A stretch of 64,000 bases of DNA from Nocardioides sp. Soil774 (GTDB lineage: Bacteria; Actinomycetota; Actinomycetes; Propionibacteriales; Nocardioidaceae), in contig NZ_LMSM01000008.1 in assembly GCF_001428125.1 (NCBI RefSeq), forward strand, positions 355,185-419,184, read 5' to 3'. A program made the translations under genes and the position numbers. Below, one piece after another: positions 25,398 to 34,466 of this stretch. Within the stretch, counting starts at the first letter, position 1, and each line of letters begins with the position of its first letter. The notes under the pieces were generated by a model, which made no database searches, was not told the origin of the DNA, and saw nothing but the letters and a program-made list of their open reading frames with translations.

Positions 25398-26300
25398 ATG
25401 ACGGACTTCATGTCGCGGATCGCATCCGCACCCATCTCGTGGGGCATCTGCGAGGTGCCCGGATGGGGCGCGATGCTCCCGACCGACCGTGTCCTGGGCG
25501 AGATGGCCGGGCTCGGCCTCCCGGCCACGGAGCTCGGCGCGCCGGGCTTCCTCCCGGCCGACCCGGACGCAGTGAGGGACGACCTGGCCCGACACGGCCT
25601 GGCCCTCATCGGCGGGTTCACACCCCTTGTGCTGCACGAGCGCTCGGCGCGCGACGAGGCACTGAAGTCGGCGCGCGACACCGCAGCTGCCCTCGCCCGC
25701 GCCGGCGCGACGACGTTCATCACCGCCGCGGTGGCGGACGCGGCGTGGAGCCCGCCGGAGGTGCTGGACAGCTCCGAGCACCGCCACCTGGTGGAGATGC
25801 TGGCCCGGGTCGACGAGGTGTGCGACGAGTTCGGGCTGGCCCAGGTGCTGCACCCGCACGTGCAGACGATCATCGAGACGGCCACCGACGTCGACCGGCT
25901 GCTCGAGGCCTGCGACGTCGCATGGTGCCTGGACACCGGGCACCTGGCCATCGGCGGGAAGGATCCCGTCGCGTTCGCCCGCGAGGCCGCGGACCGCGTC
26001 GGCCACGTCCACCTGAAGGACGTCGACCTCAGCCACGTGCCGGCGCTGATGGAGCGCCGCTCGTCGATCCTGCAGTCGGTGCACGCCGGCCTGTTCACCC
26101 CGCTCGGCCAGGGTGACGTGGCGATCGCCGAGGTGATCTGGACCCTGGAGGCCGCCGGCTACGACGGCTGGTACGTCATCGAGCAGGACACCGCCGTCGT
26201 TGGCGAGGTCCCGCCCCCGGGCGACGGTCCCGTGCGTTCGGTCGCCTCGTCGATGGACTACCTGCGCGACGTGGTGGCTCCCCGGCTGGAGGTCCGGTGA
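25398..26300 (+). CDS. IolE-like inosose dehydratase (TIM barrel)
   Basis: A 300-residue AP-endonuclease-2-type TIM barrel. The N-terminus IASAPISWGICEVPGWG and metal-site segments LHPHVQTIIET, CLDTGHLAIGG and VHLKDVD match myo-inosose-2 dehydratase (IolE), which converts 2-keto-inositol to the trihydroxy dione. First gene of a rightward operon with 4-bp overlaps to the next genes. Start ATG follows GGAG; an 18-bp operator lies just upstream. Confidence 0.85.
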   Translation: MTDFMSRIASAPISWGICEVPGWGAMLPTDRVLGEMAGLGLPATELGAPGFLPADPDAVRDDLARHGLALIGGFTPLVLHERSARDEALKSARDTAAALARAGATTFITAAVADAAWSPPEVLDSSEHRHLVEMLARVDEVCDEFGLAQVLHPHVQTIIETATDVDRLLEACDVAWCLDTGHLAIGGKDPVAFAREAADRVGHVHLKDVDLSHVPALMERRSSILQSVHAGLFTPLGQGDVAIAEVIWTLEAAGYDGWYVIEQDTAVVGEVPPPGDGPVRSVASSMDYLRDVVAPRLEVR

Positions 26301-27211
26301 CCACGGGCGTGCTGAGCGACCACGACTACGACCGCATCCTGGGCGCTCGCCTCAGTGAGCCGCGGGCCCTGCCGGACGCCCTCGCCAAGCGCCCGCGCCG
26401 GCCCCTGCTCGGCGACGACCAGCGGCTGATGATCCTGGCGGCGGACCATACCGCTCGGGGGATGGTGGCGGTCGGCTCCGAGCCCCTCGCGGTCGCGAAC
26501 CGTCGTGACCTCCTCGAGCGCCTGCTCACCGGGCTGGAGGACCCGCGCGTCGACGGGGTGATGGCGAGCGCCGACATCCTCGAGGAGCTCGCGCTGTTGG
26601 GTGCGCTCGACCATCGGCTGGCGATCGGCACCATGAACCGTGGCGGCATCATCGGCGCGTCGTGGGAGCTCGACGACCGGGTCACCGCCTACGACGCCGA
26701 GCACGTGGCCGCGAGCGGGCTCGACGGCGGCAAGATGCTGCTCCGCCTCGAGCCGACGGACCCCGGGGTCGCGCGGACCATCGAGATGGCCGGCCGGCTC
26801 GTGACGCAGCTCGCCGAGCAGTCGCTCATGGCGATGGTCGAGCCGCTGCCCTACCTCAAGGACGCCGACGGGCGCGCGTTCCTGGACCCGTCCGAGGCTG
26901 CTCTGGCGCGTGTGGTCGGGATCGCGTCCGGCCTGGGCTCGTCGTCGGCCCACACGTGGCTGAAGATCCCGGCCACGGCGAACCCCGGTCTCGTCGCCGC
27001 CGCGACGACCTGCCCGATCCTGTTGCTCGGCGGAGATCCCGGGAGCTCCTGGGAGGCGGTGTTCAGCAGCTGGGCGGAGGCACTGGCCGTGCCCAACGTC
27101 CGCGGCCTGGTCCCCGGCCGGGCGCTGCTCTATCCGTCCACCATGTCCGCGCGCGCCGCCGTCGATCGTGCGGCGCAGCTCGTCCATGGCTCTGTCGAAA
27201 GGAAGTGGTGA
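26297..27211 (+). CDS. Cgl0159-type (beta/alpha)8 aldolase-like protein
   Basis: A 304-residue protein with LMILAADHTARGMV, GVMASADILEEL, GTMNRGGIIGASWELDD, KMLLRLEP and a C-terminal GLVPGRALLYP. These match the Cgl0159 family, a class I-aldolase-like barrel found in actinobacterial inositol clusters in place of IolJ. It likely handles the phosphorylated deoxyketogluconate produced by IolC. GTG at 26297 overlaps the previous stop (GTGA). Confidence 0.75.
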   Translation: MTTGVLSDHDYDRILGARLSEPRALPDALAKRPRRPLLGDDQRLMILAADHTARGMVAVGSEPLAVANRRDLLERLLTGLEDPRVDGVMASADILEELALLGALDHRLAIGTMNRGGIIGASWELDDRVTAYDAEHVAASGLDGGKMLLRLEPTDPGVARTIEMAGRLVTQLAEQSLMAMVEPLPYLKDADGRAFLDPSEAALARVVGIASGLGSSSAHTWLKIPATANPGLVAAATTCPILLLGGDPGSSWEAVFSSWAEALAVPNVRGLVPGRALLYPSTMSARAAVDRAAQLVHGSVERKW

Positions 27212-28104
27212 CCATGACGTGGCTGCGCAGGGCAGGAGAGGTGGGCGCCGACGGCGTCGTCGCGCGGGTGACGCCCGAGGCCGCCGGCTGGGAGTACTGC
27301 GGGCTGGAGGTCCTCGACCTCGGCGTCGCCGGGTCCGTCACCCGCACGATGGCCTCGACCGAGGGGGTGCTCGTCCCCCTGTCCGCCCGCGAGGTCGAGG
27401 TGAGGGTGGACGGTGAGCTCCACACGCTGCGTGGCCGTGACGGCGTCTTCGCCGCGGTGTCCGACTGGATCTACCTCCCGCTCGGGAGCACGGTGGTGTT
27501 CTCGGCACCTCGTGGCGAGGTCGCCCTGTGCACCGCGCGAGCGACCACGACGTACGACGTGGTGGTGACGCAGGCCGTCGACGTGCCGGTCCAGGTGCGC
27601 GGCGCGGGCCCCGCGACCCGCCAGGTCACCGACATCGCCACGCCGGACTCCTTCACCGGCGCGGACCGCATCAACGTCTGCGAGGTGATCACCCCGGCCG
27701 GCAACTTCTCCTCCTGGCCGCCGCACCGCCACGACGGGATCGACGGCTGCCCGGTGCGCAACGAGGAGATCTACTACTTCCGCACCGGGTGCCTGGACTC
27801 GCCGCACGGCGACGCCCGCGGGCAGGCACAGTTCCGGGTCTACACCGTGGACGGCGGGGTCGACGAGACCGTCACCGTCCACGACCAAGACGTCTACCTG
27901 GTGCCCGAGGGCTACCACGGGCCCTCCACCGCCCCGCCGCAGTACCCGCTCTACTTCCTCAACGTCCTGGCCGGGCCGGACGACGAGCGGACCATGGGCT
28001 TCTGCGACGACCCGACCCATGCCTGGATCCGCGAGTCCTGGGACTCGCAGGACCAGGATCCACGGTGCCCGGTGACCTCGGCCAGCGGACGGGTGGCCCG
28101 ATGA
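27208..28104 (+). CDS. iolB: 5-deoxy-glucuronate isomerase
   Basis: A bicupin of about 298 residues that isomerises 5-deoxyglucuronate to 5-dehydro-2-deoxygluconate. Signature segments: EVITPAGNFSSWPPHRHDG (metal-binding His cluster), EEIYYFRTG, QDVYLVPEGYHGPSTAPPQYPLYFLN and the terminal PTHAWIRESW. Either GTG 27208 (overlapping the previous stop) or ATG 27214 could be the start; AAAGGAAG precedes both. Overlaps the next gene (ATGA). Confidence 0.93.
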   Translation: MTMTWLRRAGEVGADGVVARVTPEAAGWEYCGLEVLDLGVAGSVTRTMASTEGVLVPLSAREVEVRVDGELHTLRGRDGVFAAVSDWIYLPLGSTVVFSAPRGEVALCTARATTTYDVVVTQAVDVPVQVRGAGPATRQVTDIATPDSFTGADRINVCEVITPAGNFSSWPPHRHDGIDGCPVRNEEIYYFRTGCLDSPHGDARGQAQFRVYTVDGGVDETVTVHDQDVYLVPEGYHGPSTAPPQYPLYFLNVLAGPDDERTMGFCDDPTHAWIRESWDSQDQDPRCPVTSASGRVAR

Positions 28105-29276
28105 AGCGGCCCCTCGGCATCGCCGTGCTCGGGCTGGGATGGATGGGGCAGGCCCACAGCAGGTCGGCGCGCCGGATCCCCATGCACTTCCCCGACCGGT
28201 CCTACGACCCCCGGCTCGTCGTGTGCGCCGATCCCGACCCGGGTCGGCGAGCCGCTGCGAGCGACGACTTCGGCTTCAGCCGGGTGACGGACGACTGGCG
28301 TTCCGCCGTCACGGCCGACGACGTCGACGTGGTGTTCGTTACGGCGCCCAACATGCTGCACCTGCCGATGATCGAGGCCGCGTGCGCGGCCGGCAAGGCG
28401 GTGTTCAGCGAGAAGCCGATCGGTGGCACCCCAGACCACGCCCTCCGCGCCTGGCGGATGGCTCAGGAGGCCGGGGTCCCCACCGGGGTGGGGTACTGCT
28501 ACCTGTGGTCCCCCCTGGTGCTCCACGCCCGTCACCTGATCCAGAGCGGTGCCCTCGGCGAGATCGTGCACTACAAGGGATGCTTCCTGTCGATGTACGG
28601 CAGCGACCCTCTCGGGCTGCTGACGTGGCGCTTCATGATGGACCAGGCCGGCTACGGCGTCTCGAGCGACATCCTGAGCCACTCCGTCGCGCTGGCGCAG
28701 TTCCTCATCGGTGAGGTCTCCGAGGTCGTGGGGATGGCCCGCACGACGATCCCGCAGCGGCCGCTGCCCAGCGGCAACGCGAGTCACTACGGCACCGGGT
28801 CGCCGTCCGACCCGGTCGGCGAGGTGGAGAACGAGGACTTCGCGTCGATGCTGTGCTCCTTCGACAACGGGGCGACGGGCACCTTCGAGGCGAGTCGCAC
28901 CATCGTCGGGCCGGAGAGCCGCAACGCCTTCGAGGTCTACGGCACGCGCGGCTCCCTCAGCTGGGACCACGAGCGGATCAACGAGCTGCGCTACTACTCC
29001 GGCTCGGACCCGACCAACTCCGGCTACACCACGATCTTCGGTGGCGACCGGTTCCCCTTCCACGGCGCGTTCGTGCCGGGCAAGGCCAACAGCATCGGGT
29101 TCGAGGACCTGGTGACCATCCAGGACCACAGCTTCCTGGAGTCCCTCGCGACCGGTGAGCAGTTCTCTCCCGGCTTCGACGAGGCCGTTGCGGTGGTGGG
29201 GGTCCAGCAGGCGCTGATCGACTCCTGGGCATCGCGTTCGTGGCAGCGCGTGTCCGACCTGAGGAGCAACCCGTGA
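28101..29276 (+). CDS. Gfo/Idh/MocA-family dehydrogenase, copy 2
   Basis: A 391-residue oxidoreductase: Rossmann motif VLGLGWMGQAHSRSARR, FSEKPIGGT, GYCYLWSPLVLHARHL and the catalytic region YGVSSDILSHSVALAQFLIG. It is longer than the iolG-like protein and its EVENEDFASMLCSFDNGATG segment marks the Gfo C-terminal sheet. Located between iolB and iolD with 4-bp overlaps on both sides, so it is obligately co-expressed with the inositol pathway. It may oxidise a different inositol isomer or a derivative. Confidence 0.87.
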   Translation: MKRPLGIAVLGLGWMGQAHSRSARRIPMHFPDRSYDPRLVVCADPDPGRRAAASDDFGFSRVTDDWRSAVTADDVDVVFVTAPNMLHLPMIEAACAAGKAVFSEKPIGGTPDHALRAWRMAQEAGVPTGVGYCYLWSPLVLHARHLIQSGALGEIVHYKGCFLSMYGSDPLGLLTWRFMMDQAGYGVSSDILSHSVALAQFLIGEVSEVVGMARTTIPQRPLPSGNASHYGTGSPSDPVGEVENEDFASMLCSFDNGATGTFEASRTIVGPESRNAFEVYGTRGSLSWDHERINELRYYSGSDPTNSGYTTIFGGDRFPFHGAFVPGKANSIGFEDLVTIQDHSFLESLATGEQFSPGFDEAVAVVGVQQALIDSWASRSWQRVSDLRSNP

Positions 29277-31117
29277 GCACGATCCGTACGACGACGGCCG
29301 ACGCCTTGGTGCGCTTCCTCATCGCCCAGCGGACGGTGGTCGACGGGGTCGAGGTGCCCCTGTTTCCCGGCACGCTGGCGATCTTCGGTCACGGCAACGT
29401 CACGAGCCTGGGACAGTCACTGGAGGCCCACCGAGACCAAATGCCGGTCTGGCGCGGGCAGAGCGAGGAAGGCATGGGGCTCGCCGCCGCGGCCTTCGCC
29501 AAGGCCACGAGGCGCCGCCAGATCATGGTGTGCACCTCCTCGATCGGCCCCGGTGCGACGAACATGGTGACCGCAGCCGGAGTGGCGATGGCCAACCGCT
29601 TGCCGGTGCTCTTCGTCGCGGGCGACACCTTCAACTCCAGGCTCCCTGACCCGGTGCTGCAGCAGGTCGAGCACTTCGGCACGCCCTCGGTCACCGTCAA
29701 CGACGCGTTCCGCCCGGTGGTGCGCTTCTGGGACCGGCTGACCCACCCCGCTCAGGTCCTCGCCTCGATCCCCGGTGCCGTACGCACGATGATGGATCCC
29801 GCGGAGTGCGGCCCCGCCTTCATCGGCCTCCCGCAGGACGTGGCCGCGGAGGCGTACGACTATCCCGCGGCGTTCTTCGAGCCGCGGGTGCACCACTGGC
29901 CGCGTCCCCGTCCGGACCGCGAGGAGCTGGCGCGCGCTGCGCGGCTGATCCGCGCCGCTCGGCGCCCGGTGCTGGTCGCGGGGGGCGGGGTCCACTACTC
30001 GCTGGCCGAGGACGGGCTCGACCGCTTCGTGCGCGCCCACCGGGTCCCGGTCGTCGAGACCGTGGCCGGCAAGTCGTCGCTGCTCGGCTCGCACCCGCAC
30101 TACGTCGGGCCGCTGGGGGTGACCGGCGCCGACGCGACGAACGCGCTGGTCGAGGAGGCCGACCTCGTCATCGCCGTCGGGACCCGGCTCCAGGACTTCA
30201 CCACGGGGTCGTGGACGCTGTTCGCGCCCCAGGCGCAGGTCGTCACCGTCAACGCCGCACGCTTCGACGCGGGCAAGCACTTCTCGGCACCCGTCGTCGG
30301 TGACGCGCGCGAGTGCCTCGAGGAGCTGGACGCGCTGCTCGCGGGGTGGACCTGCTCGGTCGAGTGGAACGAGCGGGCGACCGCGGCTCGCGCCGACCTG
30401 GATCGTCTGGTGGCGGCCCGCACCGGCGCGGAGGAGTCGTCCGTCCTGAGCTATGCGCAGGTGGTGGGCGCGGTGCACGACGAGGCGACCGAGGAGGACT
30501 ACGTCCTCACCGCCGCCGGTGGTCTCCCCGGAGAGCTCAACATCAACTGGTCCAGCAAGGGCGTCGCGACCTTCGACTGCGAGTACGGCTTCTCGTGCAT
30601 GGGCTACGAGATCTCCGGTGCCTGGGGGGCGGCCTTCGCGCGCGACCGGGGTGAGGTCTTCGCCCTCGTCGGTGACGGGTCCTACCTCATGCTGAACAGC
30701 GACATCTATGCCTCGGTGCTCTCCGGCAAGAAGTTCGTGCTGGTGGTGTGCGACAACGCGGGCTTCGCCGTGATCGAGCGCCTCCAGCGCGGCAAGGGCG
30801 GGGAGTCCTACAACAACATGCTGCGCGACGCCCGCGGGAGCGGCTCGCACGAGAGGGTCGACTTCGCCGCGCACGCAGCGGCGATGGGCGCCCGGTCGGT
30901 GCACGTGAGCGGCCTCGACGAGCTGCGCGAGGCGCTGGCCGCTGCGCGGACGCACGACCGCACGAGCGTGATCGTCGTCGACGTCGCCGAGTCCGACTGG
31001 ACGCCGGGTGGCTCCTACTGGCAGGTGGGCATCCCCGAGGTCAGCGAGTCACCCGCCGTGGTCGTGGCCAGGGCGGAGTCCGATGCCGCGCTGGTCGACC
31101 AGCGACGCGGCACGTGA
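29273..31117 (+). CDS. iolD: 3D-(3,5/4)-trihydroxycyclohexane-1,2-dione hydrolase
   Basis: A 614-residue thiamine-diphosphate enzyme that opens the inositol ring. N-terminal pyrimidine-binding domain: FPGTLAIFGHGNVTSLGQSL and GQSEEGMGLAAAAFAKA with the activating Glu. Central domain: VVETVAGKSSLLGSHPHYVG. C-terminal pyrophosphate domain: GDGSYLMLNSDIYASVLSGKKFVLVVCDNAGFAVIERLQ (split by function, GDG then N). GTG at 29273 overlaps the preceding stop and has GAGGAG upstream. Confidence 0.93.
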   Translation: MSTIRTTTADALVRFLIAQRTVVDGVEVPLFPGTLAIFGHGNVTSLGQSLEAHRDQMPVWRGQSEEGMGLAAAAFAKATRRRQIMVCTSSIGPGATNMVTAAGVAMANRLPVLFVAGDTFNSRLPDPVLQQVEHFGTPSVTVNDAFRPVVRFWDRLTHPAQVLASIPGAVRTMMDPAECGPAFIGLPQDVAAEAYDYPAAFFEPRVHHWPRPRPDREELARAARLIRAARRPVLVAGGGVHYSLAEDGLDRFVRAHRVPVVETVAGKSSLLGSHPHYVGPLGVTGADATNALVEEADLVIAVGTRLQDFTTGSWTLFAPQAQVVTVNAARFDAGKHFSAPVVGDARECLEELDALLAGWTCSVEWNERATAARADLDRLVAARTGAEESSVLSYAQVVGAVHDEATEEDYVLTAAGGLPGELNINWSSKGVATFDCEYGFSCMGYEISGAWGAAFARDRGEVFALVGDGSYLMLNSDIYASVLSGKKFVLVVCDNAGFAVIERLQRGKGGESYNNMLRDARGSGSHERVDFAAHAAAMGARSVHVSGLDELREALAAARTHDRTSVIVVDVAESDWTPGGSYWQVGIPEVSESPAVVVARAESDAALVDQRRGT

Positions 31118-31175
31118 GCCCGGCGTCCCCGCCCGGCCACGGGCACCACGCACCTTCGACGAGAGAGAGCACACC

Positions 31176-32057
31176 ATGACCACGACGACAGGACCCGAGC
31201 TGATCGCGACCTGCTGGCTCACGGCGGGAGCGGCCATGCCGCTGAGCGCCGACGAACGCAGCCCGGAGCGGATCGAGGACCGGGTGCGGGTGGCGGGCGA
31301 AGCCGGCTTCACCGGGTTCGGACTGCTGCACGCGGACCTGGTCACCGTGCGTGACTCCATGGGCTACGCCGGGTTCGCACAGCTGCTCGCGGACTCCTCG
31401 ATCAAGTACCTCGAGCTGGAGATGCTGGTCGACTGGTTCGCCGACGGTGCCGCGCGCGAGGCCTCCGACCGGGTCCGCAGCGACCTCCTCGAGGCAGCGC
31501 GTCACCTCCCCGTACGCCACCTCAAGGCGGGTGGCGACTTCTCGGGGAGCCCCTGGCCGTTCGAGACGCGGGCCGCAGAGTTCCGCGCCCTGTGCGAGCA
31601 GGCCGAGGGCGTCGGGATCCGCGTCGGGATCGAACCGATCGCCTTCGCCGACATCCGGACTCCCGCGGACGGGATGCAGCTGGTCGAGGCAGCCGGACAC
31701 CCGTCCGGCGGCGTCGTGCTCGACGTGTGGCACCTGGGCCGGCTGGGCCTTCCTGTCGACGTGGTCAGAGACGTCCCGGTCGAGTCCATCGTGTCCACCG
31801 AGCTCGACGACGCGGCGGAGGAGGTCGTGGGCACGCTGCTGGAGGACACGATCAACGAGCGGCTGATGCCGGGTGACGGCGTGTTCGACGTCGTGGGCTT
31901 CGTCCGCGCGGTCCGTGCCACCGGCTACGACGGCCCATGGGGCATCGAGGTGATCTCCCGCGCCCAGCGGGCCAGGCCGATGGAGGAGGTCGTGCGTGAC
32001 GCGGTCGCTGCTGCACGTGCGCAGTTCGCGCTGGCAGACGCTGCACCGGTGGCCTAG
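31176..32057 (+). CDS. Sugar phosphate isomerase/epimerase family TIM barrel, copy 2
   Basis: A 293-residue AP-endonuclease-2-type barrel with metal-ligand segments YLELEMLVDW, VRHLKAGGDF, RVGIEPIAFADI and VVLDVWHLGRLGLP, plus WGIEVIS near the C-terminus. It belongs to the same superfamily as IolE but is divergent; candidates are inosose isomerase (IolI-like), epimerase or 3-keto-glycoside-acting enzymes. Last gene of the rightward iol operon, 58 bp after iolD. Confidence 0.8.
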   Translation: MTTTTGPELIATCWLTAGAAMPLSADERSPERIEDRVRVAGEAGFTGFGLLHADLVTVRDSMGYAGFAQLLADSSIKYLELEMLVDWFADGAAREASDRVRSDLLEAARHLPVRHLKAGGDFSGSPWPFETRAAEFRALCEQAEGVGIRVGIEPIAFADIRTPADGMQLVEAAGHPSGGVVLDVWHLGRLGLPVDVVRDVPVESIVSTELDDAAEEVVGTLLEDTINERLMPGDGVFDVVGFVRAVRATGYDGPWGIEVISRAQRARPMEEVVRDAVAAARAQFALADAAPVA

Positions 32058-32103
32058 CCGGACGCGCGCGGGTGTCGCCGGACGCCCGCGCCGGGGCCCC
32101 GGG

Positions 32104-32787
32104 TCAGGACGTGGCGAGTCGGTGCCGGGCGATGGCGCGCTCGGCGGCCGCGACGTCCTTCTTGTCGATGGCGTCCACGATCAGCTCGTGCACCTCGAGG
32201 CGCTCGCGCTTGTAGTCGACGCTCTTGGACTGCGGGACCACGCCGAGGGTCGCGTCCTCGACCAGCTTGAGGATCCCGAGGTACATGCTGGTGAGGATCT
32301 GGTTGGAGCCCATGTTGGCGATGTCCTCGTGCAGGCACCAGATCTGGCGCAGGAACTGCTCGTCGTCGTCGATCGACTCCGCGACCCGGGCGATGCGCCC
32401 GCGCAGGCCGCGCACGGACGCCGCACTCCGGTTGCGCAGCGCCTCCATCACGACGAGCGACTCCAGCGCGTCGCGGACCGCGACGGCGTGGCCCACCGAC
32501 TCGGGCTGGCCACGGACGGAGAGGAAGGTCTGGCCCAGCTGGACGACCGGGTCCGGGACAGTCGTGAACACGCCGCCGCGCGGGCCCGGCTTGACCTCGA
32601 CCAGCCCGCGCTCCTGGAGCAGGCGCAACGCCTCGTTCAGCGTCCCCGCGGCCACGCCGAGCATCTTCTGCAGCTCGGACTTGGTGCCGATCCGTTCGTT
32701 GGGCGCCATGTCGCGGAACTGCGCCTCCAGGTGGTCAGCAGCCTCGTGCGCGCGGCTGGGGGACGAGGTCCTGATGGCAGTGATCAC
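32104..32787 (-). CDS. FadR/GntR-family regulator, copy 1
   Basis: A 227-residue regulator with a winged HTH (IGTKSELQKMLGVAAGTLNEALRLLQERGLVEVKPGPRGGVF) and an all-helical FCD ligand domain (LVVMEALRN, LHEDIANMG, HELIVDAI). GTG at 32787 is preferred over the ATG at 32805: TATGCT lies six bases before it (leaderless pattern), and the resulting N-terminus aligns with the paralogue at 41851-42591 (TS-x-x-SRA). Likely controls the divergent importer operon. Confidence 0.83.
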   Translation of the reverse strand: MITAIRTSSPSRAHEAADHLEAQFRDMAPNERIGTKSELQKMLGVAAGTLNEALRLLQERGLVEVKPGPRGGVFTTVPDPVVQLGQTFLSVRGQPESVGHAVAVRDALESLVVMEALRNRSAASVRGLRGRIARVAESIDDDEQFLRQIWCLHEDIANMGSNQILTSMYLGILKLVEDATLGVVPQSKSVDYKRERLEVHELIVDAIDKKDVAAAERAIARHRLATS

Positions 32788-33250
32788 CAATCCAGCATAT
32801 TCCATATGCGAGACCGGCCGCACCCGGGGGTCTTGACCAGTGCCGCCGCGGGGGGACCTCGGCGCAGCGGCTCGCAGGTGTTGGACCGGTCCAACAAATG
32901 TGCGCGTTTCTCTTGACAGTCGGCCGGGACCGCTGGTTTAGTCACGGCTAATGATTATGGGGGATATGAGCTGGTGATCCACACACCGGTCGCGGCAGGA
33001 GCCGTGGCCTGATCGCAGGAGGCGGCCATGAACCCACCGGTTCCCGGTCCTCACCTGACGGTCACGTCGAGTCCCCGGTGCACTGCACCGGAGTCGTGCG
33101 CGACCCCACACCGGGTCCCGCGCAGCACGACCTCGCACCAGCGGTCCTGAGCTCGGGAATGAGCATGCCCAGTGGCCCGCCGCCACCGGTACCAGTTTCG
33201 TCATTCTGTATCTGCAGGCGCGTGAGCGCCCACCACGAAGGAGCACGACA
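32788..33250. promoter_or_regulatory. 463-bp control region of the first sugar importer
   Basis: In order: leaderless promoter of the FadR gene (complement of 32794-32799); the 18-bp palindrome at 32879-32896; a strong promoter with TTGACA (32913-32918) and, 17-18 bp on, GTTTAGT (32936-32942); AATGATTATG (32950-32959), whose complement CATAATCATT also occurs at 21572; then a GC-rich leader of about 300 bases with a possible 40-codon frame (33028-33150, AGGAGG in front). The importer gene starts at 33251. Confidence 0.7.
32879..32896. promoter_or_regulatory. 18-bp palindromic operator, copy 2
   Basis: TGTTGGACCGGTCCAACA, identical to 25364-25381, lies 16 bp upstream of the TTGACA promoter element of the importer operon. 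Being upstream of -35 it could loop with another site or activate; sequence alone does not decide. Confidence 0.85.
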
Positions 33251-34369
33251 GTGATTGGTTTGTCAGGGAATCGTCCGATGCGAGTCCCCGCGGTGGGCCT
33301 CGGCGTCCTCCTGCTGGCGCTCGGTGCCTGTTCGTCGGACGGCTCCGACGGCTCCGGCTCCGGCTCCGGCTCGGGGGACGCGAAGACCACGGTCGCCCAG
33401 TTCCTGCCCCACACCGAGGCGGTGCGGTTCAAGACGATCGACGCGCCCGAGTTCGAGAAGGCGGTGAACGCGAGCTGCCCCGAGTGCGGCGTGATCCTGC
33501 AGAACGCCGAGGGCGACGCGGGCAACGAGCAGCGGCAGATGGACGCGGCCATCGGCCAGGGCGTCGACGCGATGGTCGTCGACCCGGTCGACGGACAGGC
33601 GCTCGCGGGCGTGGTCAACAACGCGCGGCAGAAGGGCATCCCGGTGATCTCCTACGACGCCCTCATCCAGGACGTCCCGCTGGACTACTACGTGTCCTTC
33701 GACAACGTGGTCGTCGGCCAGCAGATCGCCACCTCGCTGGTGGACCAGATGAAGGCGCTGGGCACGACGGACAAGTGCCTGGTCGTCATCAAGGGAGACG
33801 CGAAGGACAACAACGCGTCCGTCTTCTGGTCCGGCTCCGAGCCGGTCATCCAGGACGCCGGCCTGGACATCTGCTTCGAGACGAACACCCCGGCGTGGTC
33901 GGCGGAGAACGCGCAGCGCGAGATGGACCAGGCGATCACCAAGATCGGCAAGGACAACATCGGGGGCGTCTACAGCATGAACGACTCGATGGCCGCCGGC
34001 ATCGTGGCCTCCCTGAAGGGAGCCGGCGTCGACCTGTCGCAGGTGCCGGTGACCGGCCAGGACGGCGACACCGCCGCGATCCAGCGCATCCTCGTCGGTG
34101 AGCAGTACATGACCGTATGGAAGGACACCTTCGCGCTGGCCAAGGAGGCGGCCAAGGTCGCGTTGCAGCTGGCCAACAAGGAGGACCCCGCGGGCGAGCA
34201 GTCGGTCGACAACGGGTCCGGGGACGACATCCCCGCGACGCTCCTGCCGCCGGTCGTGGTGACGAAGGACAACATCGCCGACACGGTCATCAAGAGCGGC
34301 TTCATCAAGGTCGCTGACCTGTGCACCGGGCCCTACGCCGACGCCTGCGCCGAGGCCGGCATCCAGTAG
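33251..34369 (+). CDS. Sugar ABC transporter substrate-binding lipoprotein, CUT2 type
   Basis: A 372-residue periplasmic-binding-fold lipoprotein. Signal peptide to the lipobox LALGAC (Cys near residue 26), a Ser/Gly-rich linker, then the type I sugar-binding domain with MDAAIGQGVDAMVVDPVDG, VISYDALI, GVYSMNDSMAAGI and VTGQDGDTAAIQRI, resembling xylose/ribose-type binding proteins. GTG at 33251 follows AAGGAG. It binds a sugar or cyclitol for the permease and ATPase encoded next. Confidence 0.9.
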   Translation: MIGLSGNRPMRVPAVGLGVLLLALGACSSDGSDGSGSGSGSGDAKTTVAQFLPHTEAVRFKTIDAPEFEKAVNASCPECGVILQNAEGDAGNEQRQMDAAIGQGVDAMVVDPVDGQALAGVVNNARQKGIPVISYDALIQDVPLDYYVSFDNVVVGQQIATSLVDQMKALGTTDKCLVVIKGDAKDNNASVFWSGSEPVIQDAGLDICFETNTPAWSAENAQREMDQAITKIGKDNIGGVYSMNDSMAAGIVASLKGAGVDLSQVPVTGQDGDTAAIQRILVGEQYMTVWKDTFALAKEAAKVALQLANKEDPAGEQSVDNGSGDDIPATLLPPVVVTKDNIADTVIKSGFIKVADLCTGPYADACAEAGIQ

Positions 34370-34382
34370 GTCCCACCCAGCC

Positions 34383-34422
34383 CCGGGGCGCGGGCATGAC
34401 GACGCACGTGCCCGCGCCCCGG
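34383..34422 (+). terminator. Intra-operon stem-loop after the binding-protein gene
   Basis: CCGGGGCGCGGGCA (34383-34396) pairs perfectly with 34409-34422 around a 12-base loop. It sits 14 bases after the binding-protein stop and before the ATPase gene, and probably attenuates or protects mRNA so that binding protein exceeds membrane components. Confidence 0.7.
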
Positions 34423-34466
34423 CTCCACCAGCCCCCACCGCGACCCCCCACAAGAAAGCAGCTGCC

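Noticed and set aside
23126-26098. A 990-residue open frame on the minus strand
   Set aside because: The real iolG-like gene starts at 24145; upstream sequence is antisense or out of frame with PhyH and iolE.
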